Shown here piece after piece: positions 34,320 to 45,100 of a DNA stretch of 64,000 nt. A program made the translations under genes and the position numbers. Location of the stretch: contig CATQJD010000001.1 of assembly GCA_958298945.1 (NCBI GenBank), positions 169,001 to 233,000 of the forward strand, written 5' to 3'. Origin of the DNA: Atherix ibis. Lineage: Eukaryota > Arthropoda > Insecta > Diptera > Athericidae. Each line of letters begins with the position of its first letter. The stretch's first letter is position 1. The notes beneath the pieces are model-generated. The model saw nothing but the letters and a program-made list of their open reading frames with translations. It was not told where the DNA came from and did no database searches.

Positions 34320-35605
34320 ACATCATAGGGCACCTTGAATCCCGTGGTACCAATTTTCGTTTTAAGAGTACTTTGATTGGTACTTCGCTTATTGAGCTAC
34401 GGTCAGGAATCTTTCAAATCCCTAGGTACCGCTAAGACCCGAAAGTACAACGGAAATCGAACTTAGTCTTTCATCCGGTTGTAGCCACCCTGCGTGTCAT
34501 TCACACACTCATTCACGCATCATTCTAGCTCTCCTCCCAAAAGTACAACGACAAATCTATTCATGCATCCATACCTCTCTCTCACACCTATCACACCACT
34601 AACATCCACACCCTCATCATTCACTACGATTCCATATGCACCTAAGCCACATTCAACGAGAAGGTGCTTGGAACTCCTCCGCCACCCCACAAGGGCATCT
34701 AGCTTCTGCAGCTGGACCACGCCCGTACAGGAACCCATTCATACTGCCGTGTCCCGTGAGTAAATACCCAAGGTACAGACCTGCATAGGCAGATGCAAAC
34801 CACACATCCGGAATGAACATGTGCCATCGATGTTGCCAAGTTTCATGCATTCTGTTCAGCACCAGTACACGCCGCCGACGTAGACTAAGATCCGGAATAT
34901 CTTCATTTATAATCGAACAACCAGCAAGCGGGACGTCCCGCCAGAGAGGAGAAACAGTATTCGCGTACATACCAATCAGCACAGGCGAACTTCTACATCT
35001 AGCCAACAATATGCCGAGATATTGCAGGTACGACTCTATTGCAGAGCTAAACCTGCAACACACAGAGATAGCATAAAGCTATCCCCAATCTTTAACCACA
35101 TACATATATTCATTCGCATACTCATCAACTCGCACTAGATCCATACCCACTCCAACGACAGCGACGGCCGAGTCAATTTTGCGCGCGGCTCTGACACTGG
35201 TAAATTCCTGGCGGATCTTCTCATTCCGCACACTGATCCACCACAAGAATATGGCTCTTTGATCGGTACTATATCTACCATATTCTCACACATACAATCA
35301 CTCCCCCCATGCATAGCTGCTGCTGACCCATTTCCATTGATTTGGATGCACCTAATCATCCTAGGCAACAATTCTCATTTTCTCCTTCCCGCACAACCTA
35401 CCATACACCGAGTAATCCTCAGACATGACTGAGTGCGTGCCCGGGAAACCCTGCAGATGGCAGTTGTGGCAACACTCCATGGTCGGGTATTCTCGAGCGA
35501 GATGGTCATCGCTACCTCATCTACTGCAGAGCCTTCCAGCCCGCCTACATCCATCCCGGAGATATTAAAAATCCAGGCCACCGTACCCATTCGTATTCAC
35601 GACTC
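34320..35605 (-). pseudogene. R1-like element copy 2a, internally deleted
   Basis: Same family as 1-4571. Reading on the minus strand from 35605 there is an ORF1 C-terminus, the ORF1/ORF2 junction at 35357-35363, the endonuclease N-terminus (MIRCIQINGNGSAAAM, IKEPYSCGG) and the block SPVLIGMYANTVSPLW. Then the frame jumps directly to the ORF2 C-terminus (AGCSIINEDIPDLSLRR, FIPDVWFASAY, ARCPCGVAEE) near 34940. The whole RT domain, about 2.1 kb, is missing. The 3' UTR (34325-34500) matches positions 5-200. The expected Asp of the GMDAN motif is Tyr. It is dead. Confidence 0.85.
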
Positions 35606-35649
35606 TTGCTAAACGCATTTGAAAAACACACGCACCTTGCTAAACATTT

Positions 35650-36005
35650 TATCCTTAAAGCAACAGCAACAGCACTAGCAACACCAATAGCAACAGCAAT
35701 AACAGCAGTAACATTAACAGCGACATCAATAGCAATAGCAACAGCAACTACAAGAGCAACAGCAACAAGAGCAACAGCAACAGATACTGCTACAGCAACA
35801 GTGACGACAATAGCAAAAATAATAGACATAGCACCAGCAACAGCAACTGCAACAGAAAGAGCCACAGTAAAAGTAACATCAACACCAACAGCAATAGCAA
35901 TAGTAACATCAACAGCAATAGGTACAACAAAAGCAACAGGAACTGCTATAGCAATGGTAACAGCAAAAGTAGCGTCGCGTCAAGTGCAATAGCAACAGCA
36001 ACAGC
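35650..36005 (+). repeat. Degenerate AGCAAC hexamer array 1
   Basis: Imperfect hexamer repeats (agcaac, agcaat, agtaac and agcatc variants) begin abruptly in the middle of the ORF1 homology of copy 2a. In one frame the consensus is alternating CAA and CAG codons. Confidence 0.85.
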
Positions 36006-36275
36006 AACATCAATACGTGACAATAATTTATCTGACTTGACTTTGTTTAACAATTTTGGTTTTGAATTTGTACAAATTTTTCGTTTCAATAATTCTAAAT
36101 GACTTATTCTAAATGACTTGCGTGCTCCAAATTTGTTCGACGTTGCTGACTGACGGGGCTCACGTTGAGACGATGACTTTCGGCGTTCGACGTGGCGTCA
36201 GCTTGTAGCGTTCGATTCCTCTTACAGCTTTCAATGTCTTTCTCGAGTCCCAATATTGTCCTCGGCTTCACGATC
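36006..36275 (-). mobile_element. Leader fragment downstream of a copia-like LTR
   Basis: Minus-strand sequence following the primer-binding site. No gag motif is readable. It becomes AT-rich and ends at hexamer array 1, so only a stub remains. Confidence 0.4.
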
Positions 36276-36289
36276 CTGGGCCCATAACC
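36276..36289 (-). other. Copia-type primer-binding site
   Basis: Minus-strand GGTTATGGGCCCAG, preceded by CA. This matches the primer-binding site I know from Drosophila copia, which pairs with the anticodon arm of initiator tRNA-Met rather than with its 3' end. Confidence 0.7.
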
Positions 36290-36447
36290 TGTTGAGGTCC
36301 GTTGAGGATGGTATTGGCTTTGGTCCAATAAATAATAAGACTCGTACTCGCTCAAGCAAACTCTTTAATAATAACTGAGTTTTGGTGTAGAAATGAGTAT
36401 CAAAAAAAGGCGCCTGTCAAATTATGATCAGAATTAATATTTGAACA
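36290..36447 (-). mobile_element. Candidate copia-like LTR
   Basis: On the minus strand it runs from TGTTCAAAT (36447) to CAACA (36290) and is followed at once by the primer-binding site. The TG...CA ends fit an LTR of about 158 bp. The 5' boundary is a guess, since no second LTR was found. Confidence 0.5.
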
Positions 36448-36660
36448 TAAATGTTTGTTTTCAATTTGCAGGCGAACAATCAATCAATCAATTTGTACAC
36501 TTTATTTAACAAAAATAAACAATAAAATGCACGATGCAATTCGATTAAATTGGAGCGAAAATTTTCTCTGCTTTTTCTTTGACTTTATCTTTCGATGTGA
36601 TAATGACTCTTTTTATTTTTCTATTGATTGGCAGCGCTAATGAGCGGTACCAACCAAATT

Positions 36661-36741
36661 TTACTTTTCTAGCAGACGACAAAATGATTACTTTTCTAGC
36701 AGACGACAAAATGATTACTTTTCCAGCAGACGACAAATTGA
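36661..36741. repeat. 27-bp tandem repeat, three units
   Basis: A unit beginning ttacttttctagcagacgac starts at 36661, 36688 and 36715, with only a few changes. 27 bp keeps a frame open (TFLADDKMI), but no gene context exists. Confidence 0.85.
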
Positions 36742-36990
36742 TTAACTTCAACAGTAACATTAATAGCAACATCAAGAGCAATGAAAATAGCAACAGCAAC
36801 TCCAGCGGCAACATTAACGGCAACATCAACAGTAACATCAACGGTAACAGTAAGAGCAACAAAAATAGCAAGAGCAACAGAATAAGTAACAACAGCAATG
36901 GTGACAAATAACAAGAGCAACAGTAACAGTAACAGCAAGAGTAACAGGTCCAGCAATAGCAACAGCAACAGCAATAGGAACAGTTATGTT
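36742..36990 (+). repeat. Degenerate AGCAAC hexamer array 2
   Basis: Same motif class as 35650-36005. It ends where R1-like sequence (copy 2b) begins near 37030. Confidence 0.85.
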
Positions 36991-37029
36991 TTGTTATTTA
37001 ACGTGACCTGGTCGTCCAAACCTCAAGAT

Positions 37030-38537
37030 CACGAGTTGCCTACGACTATAACGATTGAGATACGCTCAATCAACGCACCACCATTAGTCGAAACGATTCT
37101 ACACATATTCAAGCATTTATGCGCCATCAGTATGCAAGGGTGGCGAATTTATAGCCACCCTTGCATACTGATGGTGCATAACGTCAGCCTACACACACGA
37201 TGCATACATAGCACACAGAATAAATACACTCTTATGCAGGACTTTCACCGCTCTGGATCGAAGTCCCCATTACTTGCGAAGTACTCGCACCAGCATGCCA
37301 ACCGAACCAGCCACGCGCCCCCTTACAAATTGCAAGTGAGGCCGAAAATCAGCTTCTCTCCAACCTTTAATCTAAGGTACTTCACTTCCCGCGCGTATCG
37401 GACCCCGAACGTCTCTAAACGAATATTGGGCGCCCAACTGACCGCCAAAAATCCCTTCAAGAGCATATATACTGTTTTCCTTTCGGAAACTTTCGCACCC
37501 ATTCTATTCCCCCATTCACTCACCATCCGCATGTAGCGGCCTCCCGCCACCTCCACTGCAGACCTACTCTCCCCCTCAATCAAGAGCAGAAGATCGTCCG
37601 CATATGCGACCACAACACAGCCGGTCTCCTCCACCTGCACCAGGTGACCATTCATAATCATAATCGAGATGGCAGGGCCGGCCACAGATCCCTGCGGACA
37701 TCCACGCACTATCTGGCGCACAATCCTCCCACTGTTCAAACACACTACTCCATACCTTTCATGGAAGTAACTGCGCCATAGCGAAACCTCTTTACATGAA
37801 ACCTCCTCCAGTCGCTCAATAATGCGATCCCATCGCAGGCAGTTGAACGCACTCTTGAAATCAACAAACACACCACATACGTATTTACTCACACTTTCAT
37901 CCACATACTGCCTTACACGCATCCAGGCATCCTCAATCGATTTACCTTTCGTAAATCCATACTGAGAGCCAGATACACAGAAGTTTACAAACTTCACATT
38001 CAACCGGTGTACCATCATACGCTCGAGGATCTTGCCGAATACTGGCAGTAAACATATAGGCCTGTAGCAGGACGGGTCAGTCCGTATCCCATCCGGAGAC
38101 TTGGGAAGGATAACCACGTCCCCTTCTTTCCATTCACGCGGGAACACACCACTTTCCAGGCATTCACCGTAAAGGGTACTCACATGTGCGGGAATAGTCC
38201 GCCAAACACTCCTCATCATTCTTTCAGTCTCGCTATCTAATCCTGGGGCCCTTCGCACCTTCGTGCTCCATACAGACGCATTAATTTCTTCCCATTCAAA
38301 TGGCAGGATGTAGTTCCTGCCAACAGTCACTTCGTTTTGACTTTCATTCCCAGGAAAGAAATCATTCATCAATGCATTCACACTGTCCTCCCAATTACTC
38401 GTATACCCATCATTCACTCTGATACTCGAAATATCATTTCGACCACCTTTGCACATACACAATCGATACACCGGACCCCACACATCCGAATTTCCAATTT
38501 CATTCACATACTTCTGCCATTTTTTTTCCAATTTCAT
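37030..38537 (-). pseudogene. R1-like element copy 2b: displaced RT domain
   Basis: An open minus frame (37323-38537) matches the RT part of copy 1. Readable blocks include RAPGLDSETERMMRSVWRT, SCYRPICLLPVFGKILERM, GFTKGKSIEDAW, DFKSAFNCLRWD, GCPQGSVAGPA and VVAYADDLLLLIEG. The catalytic box is intact. The left end (37030-37322) continues the homology in other frames after the GEKLIFG block. Endonuclease and C-terminus are absent. It corresponds to roughly 770-2215 of copy 1, which lies inside the segment missing from copy 2a, but here it sits beyond the ORF1 end of copy 2a. Confidence 0.85.
37124..37174. repeat. Perfect 21-bp hairpin
   Basis: Arms 37124-37144 and 37154-37174, loop gaatttata. 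The right arm is native R1-like sequence (compare 845-870). The left arm replaces native sequence. Confidence 0.9.
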
Positions 38538-38549
38538 TCACATACTTCT
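38493..38549. repeat. 23-bp direct duplication around a T run
   Basis: tccaatttcattcacatac plus four bases at 38493-38515, repeated at 38527-38549 and separated by gccat and T7. It marks the end of the R1-like homology. Confidence 0.8.
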
Positions 38550-38599
38550 AGTTTTATTTTTACTGTATATAATAATTAAAACAAAAATAATTGCAAGTG

Positions 38600-38882
38600 A
38601 AATTAATTCAACTCAACAAATACCAACAGCAATAGCAAAAGAAATAACAACAGCAATAACAACAAAAACTCCAGCAGCAATAATAACGGCAACATCAACA
38701 GTAACAGTAACAGCAATAGCAATATCAGAAACAGTGACAAAAACAGTAACAAAAACAGCAGCAGCAACAGCAACAATAAGAGGAAGAGCAAGAGCAACAG
38801 CAACAGCAACAACAATAGCGACAATAACTGGAACAGCAACAGCAACAAAAATAGCAACAACAGAAACAGCAACAGAAACAGT

Positions 38883-38938
<56 letters not shown>

Positions 38939-39150
38939 TAACACCAGCAACAGCAATAACAATAGCAACAGGAAGAGCAACAGCAACGGCAACAGTAACA
39001 GCAACAGTAACAGCTATAGCGACAATAACAGCAACATCAACTACAACAGCAATAGCAACAACAATAACAGCAACAGCAAAAACAGCAGCATTAGCGGCAA
39101 CAGTAACAGCAACAGCAACAATAATAGCACCAACAACAGCAACAGCAAAA
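38600..39150 (+). repeat. Degenerate AGCAAC hexamer array 3
   Basis: A variable hexamer array (agcaac, agcaat, aacaac, agaaac and others) that gradually turns into the uniform 12-mer array to its right. Tracts of pure cagcaacagcaac lie near 38880-38937. Confidence 0.9.
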
Positions 39151-42100
39151 GCAATAGCAAAATCAATAGCAAAAGCAATAGCAAAAGCAATAGCAAAAGC
39201 AATAGCAAAAGCAATAGCAAAAGCAATAGCAAAAGCAATAGCAAAAGCAATAGCAAAAGCAAGAGCAAAAGCAATAGCAAAAGCAATAGCAAAAGCAATA
39301 GCAAAAGCAATAGCAAAAGCAATAGCAAAAGCAATAGCAATAGCAATAGCAATAGCAAAAGCAATAGCAAAAGCAATAGCAAAAGCAATAGCAAAAGCAA
39401 TAGCAAAAGCAATAGCAAAAGCAATAGCAAAAGCAATAGCAAAAGCAATAGCAAAAGCAATAGCAAAAGCAATAGCAAAAGCAATAGCAAAAGCAATAGC
39501 AAAAGCAATAGCAAAAGCAATAGCAAAAGCAATAGCAAAAGCAATAGCAAAAGCAATAGCAAAAGCAATAGCAAAAGCAATAGCAAAAGCAATAGCAAAA
39601 GCAATAGCAAAAGCAATAGCAAAAGCAATAGCAAAAGCAATAGCAAAAGCAATAGCAAAAGCAATAGCAAAAGCAATAGCAAAAGCAATAGCAAAAGCAA
39701 TAGCAAAAGCAATAGCAAAAGCAATAGCAAAAGCAATAGCAAAAGCAATAGCAAAAGCAATAGCAAAAGCAATAGCAAAAGCAATAGCAAAAGCAATAGC
39801 AAAAGCAATAGCAAAAGCAATAGCAAAAGCAATAGCAAAAGCAATAGCAAAAGCAATAGCAAAAGCAATAGCAAAAGCAATAGCAAAAGCAATAGCAAAA
39901 GCAATAGCAAAAGCAATAGCAAAAGCAATAGCAAAAGCAATAGCAAAAGCAATAGCAAAAGCAATAGCAAAAGCAATAGCAAAAGCAATAGCAAAAGCAA
40001 TAGCAAAAGCAATAGCAAAAGCAATAGCAAAAGCAATAGCAAAAGCAATAGCAAAAGCAATAGCAAAAGCAATAGCAAAAGCAATAGCAAAAGCAATAGC
40101 AAAAGCAATAGCAAAAGCAATAGCAAAAGCAATAGCAAAAGCAATAGCAAAAGCAATAGCAAAAGCAATAGCAAAAGCAATAGCAAAAGCAATAGCAAAA
40201 GCAATAGCAAAAGCAATAGCAAAAGCAATAGCAAAAGCAATAGCAAAAGCAATAGCAAAAGCAATAGCAAAAGCAATAGCAAAAGCAATAGCAAAAGCAA
40301 TAGCAAAAGCAATAGCAAAAGCAATAGCAAAAGCAATAGCAAAAGCAATAGCAAAAGCAATAGCAAAAGCAATAGCAAAAGCAATAGCAAAAGCAATAGC
40401 AAAAGCAATAGCAAAAGCAATAGCAAAAGCAATAGCAAAAGCAATAGCAAAAGCAATAGCAAAAGCAATAGCAAAAGCAATAGCAAAAGCAATAGCAAAA
40501 GCAATAGCAAAAGCAATAGCAAAAGCAATAGCAAAAGCAATAGCAAAAGCAATAGCAAAAGCAATAGCAAAAGCAATAGCAAAAGCAATAGCAAAAGCAA
40601 TAGCAAAAGCAATAGCAAAAGCAATAGCAAAAGCAATAGCAAAAGCAATAGCAAAAGCAATAGCAAAAGCAATAGCAAAAGCAATAGCAAAAGCAATAGC
40701 AAAAGCAATAGCAAAAGCAATAGCAAAAGCAATAGCAAAAGCAATAGCAAAAGCAATAGCAAAAGCAATAGCAAAAGCAATAGCAAAAGCAATAGCAAAA
40801 GCAATAGCAAAAGCAATAGCAAAAGCAATAGCAAAAGCAATAGCAAAAGCAATAGCAAAAGCAATAGCAAAAGCAATAGCAAAAGCAATAGCAAAAGCAA
40901 TAGCAAAAGCAATAGCAAAAGCAATAGCAAAAGCAATAGCAAAAGCAATAGCAAAAGCAATAGCAAAAGCAATAGCAAAAGCAATAGCAAAAGCAATAGC
41001 AAAAGCAATAGCAAAAGCAATAGCAAAAGCAATAGCAAAAGCAATAGCAAAAGCAATAGCAAAAGCAATAGCAAAAGCAATAGCAAAAGCAATAGCAAAA
41101 GCAATAGCAAAAGCAATAGCAAAAGCAATAGCAAAAGCAATAGCAAAAGCAATAGCAAAAGCAATAGCAAAAGCAATAGCAAAAGCAATAGCAAAAGCAA
41201 TAGCAAAAGCAATAGCAAAAGCAATAGCAAAAGCAATAGCAAAAGCAATAGCAAAAGCAATAGCAAAAGCAATAGCAAAAGCAATAGCAAAAGCAATAGC
41301 AAAAGCAATAGCAAAAGCAATAGCAAAAGCAATAGCAAAAGCAATAGCAAAAGCAATAGCAAAAGCAATAGCAAAAGCAATAGCAAAAGCAATAGCAAAA
41401 GCAATAGCAAAAGCAATAGCAAAAGCAATAGCAAAAGCAATAGCAAAAGCAATAGCAAAAGCAATAGCAAAAGCAATAGCAAAAGCAATAGCAAAAGCAA
41501 TAGCAAAAGCAATAGCAAAAGCAATAGCAAAAGCAATAGCAAAAGCAATAGCAAAAGCAATAGCAAAAGCAATAGCAAAAGCAATAGCAAAAGCAATAGC
41601 AAAAGCAATAGCAAAAGCAATAGCAAAAGCAATAGCAAAAGCAATAGCAAAAGCAATAGCAAAAGCAATAGCAAAAGCAATAGCAAAAGCAATAGCAAAA
41701 GCAATAGCAAAAGCAATAGCAAAAGCAATAGCAAAAGCAATAGCAAAAGCAATAGCAAAAGCAATAGCAAAAGCAATAGCAAAAGCAATAGCAAAAGCAA
41801 TAGCAAAAGCAATAGCAAAAGCAATAGCAAAAGCAATAGCAAAAGCAATAGCAAAAGCAATAGCAAAAGCAATAGCAAAAGCAATAGCAAAAGCAATAGC
41901 AAAAGCAATAGCAAAAGCAATAGCAAAAGCAATAGCAAAAGCAATAGCAAAAGCAATAGCAAAAGCAATAGCAAAAGCAATAGCAAAAGCAATAGCAAAA
42001 GCAATAGCAAAAGCAATAGCAAAAGCAATAGCAAAAGCAATAGCAAAAGCAATAGCAAAAGCAATAGCAAAAGCAATAGCAAAAGCAATAGCAAAAGCAA

Positions 42101-45100
42101 TAGCAAAAGCAATAGCAAAAGCAATAGCAAAAGCAATAGCAAAAGCAATAGCAAAAGCAATAGCAAAAGCAATAGCAAAAGCAATAGCAAAAGCAATAGC
42201 AAAAGCAATAGCAAAAGCAATAGCAAAAGCAATAGCAAAAGCAATAGCAAAAGCAATAGCAAAAGCAATAGCAAAAGCAATAGCAAAAGCAATAGCAAAA
42301 GCAATAGCAAAAGCAATAGCAAAAGCAATAGCAAAAGCAATAGCAAAAGCAATAGCAAAAGCAATAGCAAAAGCAATAGCAAAAGCAATAGCAAAAGCAA
42401 TAGCAAAAGCAATAGCAAAAGCAATAGCAAAAGCAATAGCAAAAGCAATAGCAAAAGCAATAGCAAAAGCAATAGCAAAAGCAATAGCAAAAGCAATAGC
42501 AAAAGCAATAGCAAAAGCAATAGCAAAAGCAATAGCAAAAGCAATAGCAAAAGCAATAGCAAAAGCAATAGCAAAAGCAATAGCAAAAGCAATAGCAAAA
42601 GCAATAGCAAAAGCAATAGCAAAAGCAATAGCAAAAGCAATAGCAAAAGCAATAGCAAAAGCAATAGCAAAAGCAATAGCAAAAGCAATAGCAAAAGCAA
42701 TAGCAAAAGCAATAGCAAAAGCAATAGCAAAAGCAATAGCAAAAGCAATAGCAAAAGCAATAGCAAAAGCAATAGCAAAAGCAATAGCAAAAGCAATAGC
42801 AAAAGCAATAGCAAAAGCAATAGCAAAAGCAATAGCAAAAGCAATAGCAAAAGCAATAGCAAAAGCAATAGCAAAAGCAATAGCAAAAGCAATAGCAAAA
42901 GCAATAGCAAAAGCAATAGCAAAAGCAATAGCAAAAGCAATAGCAAAAGCAATAGCAAAAGCAATAGCAAAAGCAATAGCAAAAGCAATAGCAAAAGCAA
43001 TAGCAAAAGCAATAGCAAAAGCAATAGCAAAAGCAATAGCAAAAGCAATAGCAAAAGCAATAGCAAAAGCAATAGCAAAAGCAATAGCAAAAGCAATAGC
43101 AAAAGCAATAGCAAAAGCAATAGCAAAAGCAATAGCAAAAGCAATAGCAAAAGCAATAGCAAAAGCAATAGCAAAAGCAATAGCAAAAGCAATAGCAAAA
43201 GCAATAGCAAAAGCAATAGCAAAAGCAATAGCAAAAGCAATAGCAAAAGCAATAGCAAAAGCAATAGCAAAAGCAATAGCAAAAGCAATAGCAAAAGCAA
43301 TAGCAAAAGCAATAGCAAAAGCAATAGCAAAAGCAATAGCAAAAGCAATAGCAAAAGCAATAGCAAAAGCAATAGCAAAAGCAATAGCAAAAGCAATAGC
43401 AAAAGCAATAGCAAAAGCAATAGCAAAAGCAATAGCAAAAGCAATAGCAAAAGCAATAGCAAAAGCAATAGCAAAAGCAATAGCAAAAGCAATAGCAAAA
43501 GCAATAGCAAAAGCAATAGCAAAAGCAATAGCAAAAGCAATAGCAAAAGCAATAGCAAAAGCAATAGCAAAAGCAATAGCAAAAGCAATAGCAAAAGCAA
43601 TAGCAAAAGCAATAGCAAAAGCAATAGCAAAAGCAATAGCAAAAGCAATAGCAAAAGCAATAGCAAAAGCAATAGCAAAAGCAATAGCAAAAGCAATAGC
43701 AAAAGCAATAGCAAAAGCAATAGCAAAAGCAATAGCAAAAGCAATAGCAAAAGCAATAGCAAAAGCAATAGCAAAAGCAATAGCAAAAGCAATAGCAAAA
43801 GCAATAGCAAAAGCAATAGCAAAAGCAATAGCAAAAGCAATAGCAAAAGCAATAGCAAAAGCAATAGCAAAAGCAATAGCAAAAGCAATAGCAAAAGCAA
43901 TAGCAAAAGCAATAGCAAAAGCAATAGCAAAAGCAATAGCAAAAGCAATAGCAAAAGCAATAGCAAAAGCAATAGCAAAAGCAATAGCAAAAGCAATAGC
44001 AAAAGCAATAGCAAAAGCAATAGCAAAAGCAATAGCAAAAGCAATAGCAAAAGCAATAGCAAAAGCAATAGCAAAAGCAATAGCAAAAGCAATAGCAAAA
44101 GCAATAGCAAAAGCAATAGCAAAAGCAATAGCAAAAGCAATAGCAAAAGCAATAGCAAAAGCAATAGCAAAAGCAATAGCAAAAGCAATAGCAAAAGCAA
44201 TAGCAAAAGCAATAGCAAAAGCAATAGCAAAAGCAATAGCAAAAGCAATAGCAAAAGCAATAGCAAAAGCAATAGCAAAAGCAATAGCAAAAGCAATAGC
44301 AAAAGCAATAGCAAAAGCAATAGCAAAAGCAATAGCAAAAGCAATAGCAAAAGCAATAGCAAAAGCAATAGCAAAAGCAATAGCAAAAGCAATAGCAAAA
44401 GCAATAGCAAAAGCAATAGCAAAAGCAATAGCAAAAGCAATAGCAAAAGCAATAGCAAAAGCAATAGCAAAAGCAATAGCAAAAGCAATAGCAAAAGCAA
44501 TAGCAAAAGCAATAGCAAAAGCAATAGCAAAAGCAATAGCAAAAGCAATAGCAAAAGCAATAGCAAAAGCAATAGCAAAAGCAATAGCAAAAGCAATAGC
44601 AAAAGCAATAGCAAAAGCAATAGCAAAAGCAATAGCAAAAGCAATAGCAAAAGCAATAGCAAAAGCAATAGCAAAAGCAATAGCAAAAGCAATAGCAAAA
44701 GCAATAGCAAAAGCAATAGCAAAAGCAATAGCAAAAGCAATAGCAAAAGCAATAGCAAAAGCAATAGCAAAAGCAATAGCAAAAGCAATAGCAAAAGCAA
44801 TAGCAAAAGCAATAGCAAAAGCAATAGCAAAAGCAATAGCAAAAGCAATAGCAAAAGCAATAGCAAAAGCAATAGCAAAAGCAATAGCAAAAGCAATAGC
44901 AAAAGCAATAGCAAAAGCAATAGCAAAAGCAATAGCAAAAGCAATAGCAAAAGCAATAGCAAAAGCAATAGCAAAAGCAATAGCAAAAGCAATAGCAAAA
45001 GCAATAGCAAAAGCAATAGCAAAAGCAATAGCAAAAGCAATAGCAAAAGCAATAGCAAAAGCAATAGCAAAAGCAATAGCAAAAGCAATAGCAAAAGCAA

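Noticed and set aside
36276..36289. tRNA-Met gene
   Set aside because: Only the anticodon-arm segment matches. No acceptor, D or T arm is present, and the CA end just before it fits an LTR primer-binding site.
36104..36355. Minus open frame of 83 codons near the copia-like site
   Set aside because: It spans the LTR, the primer-binding site and the leader, so it is not a protein-coding gene.
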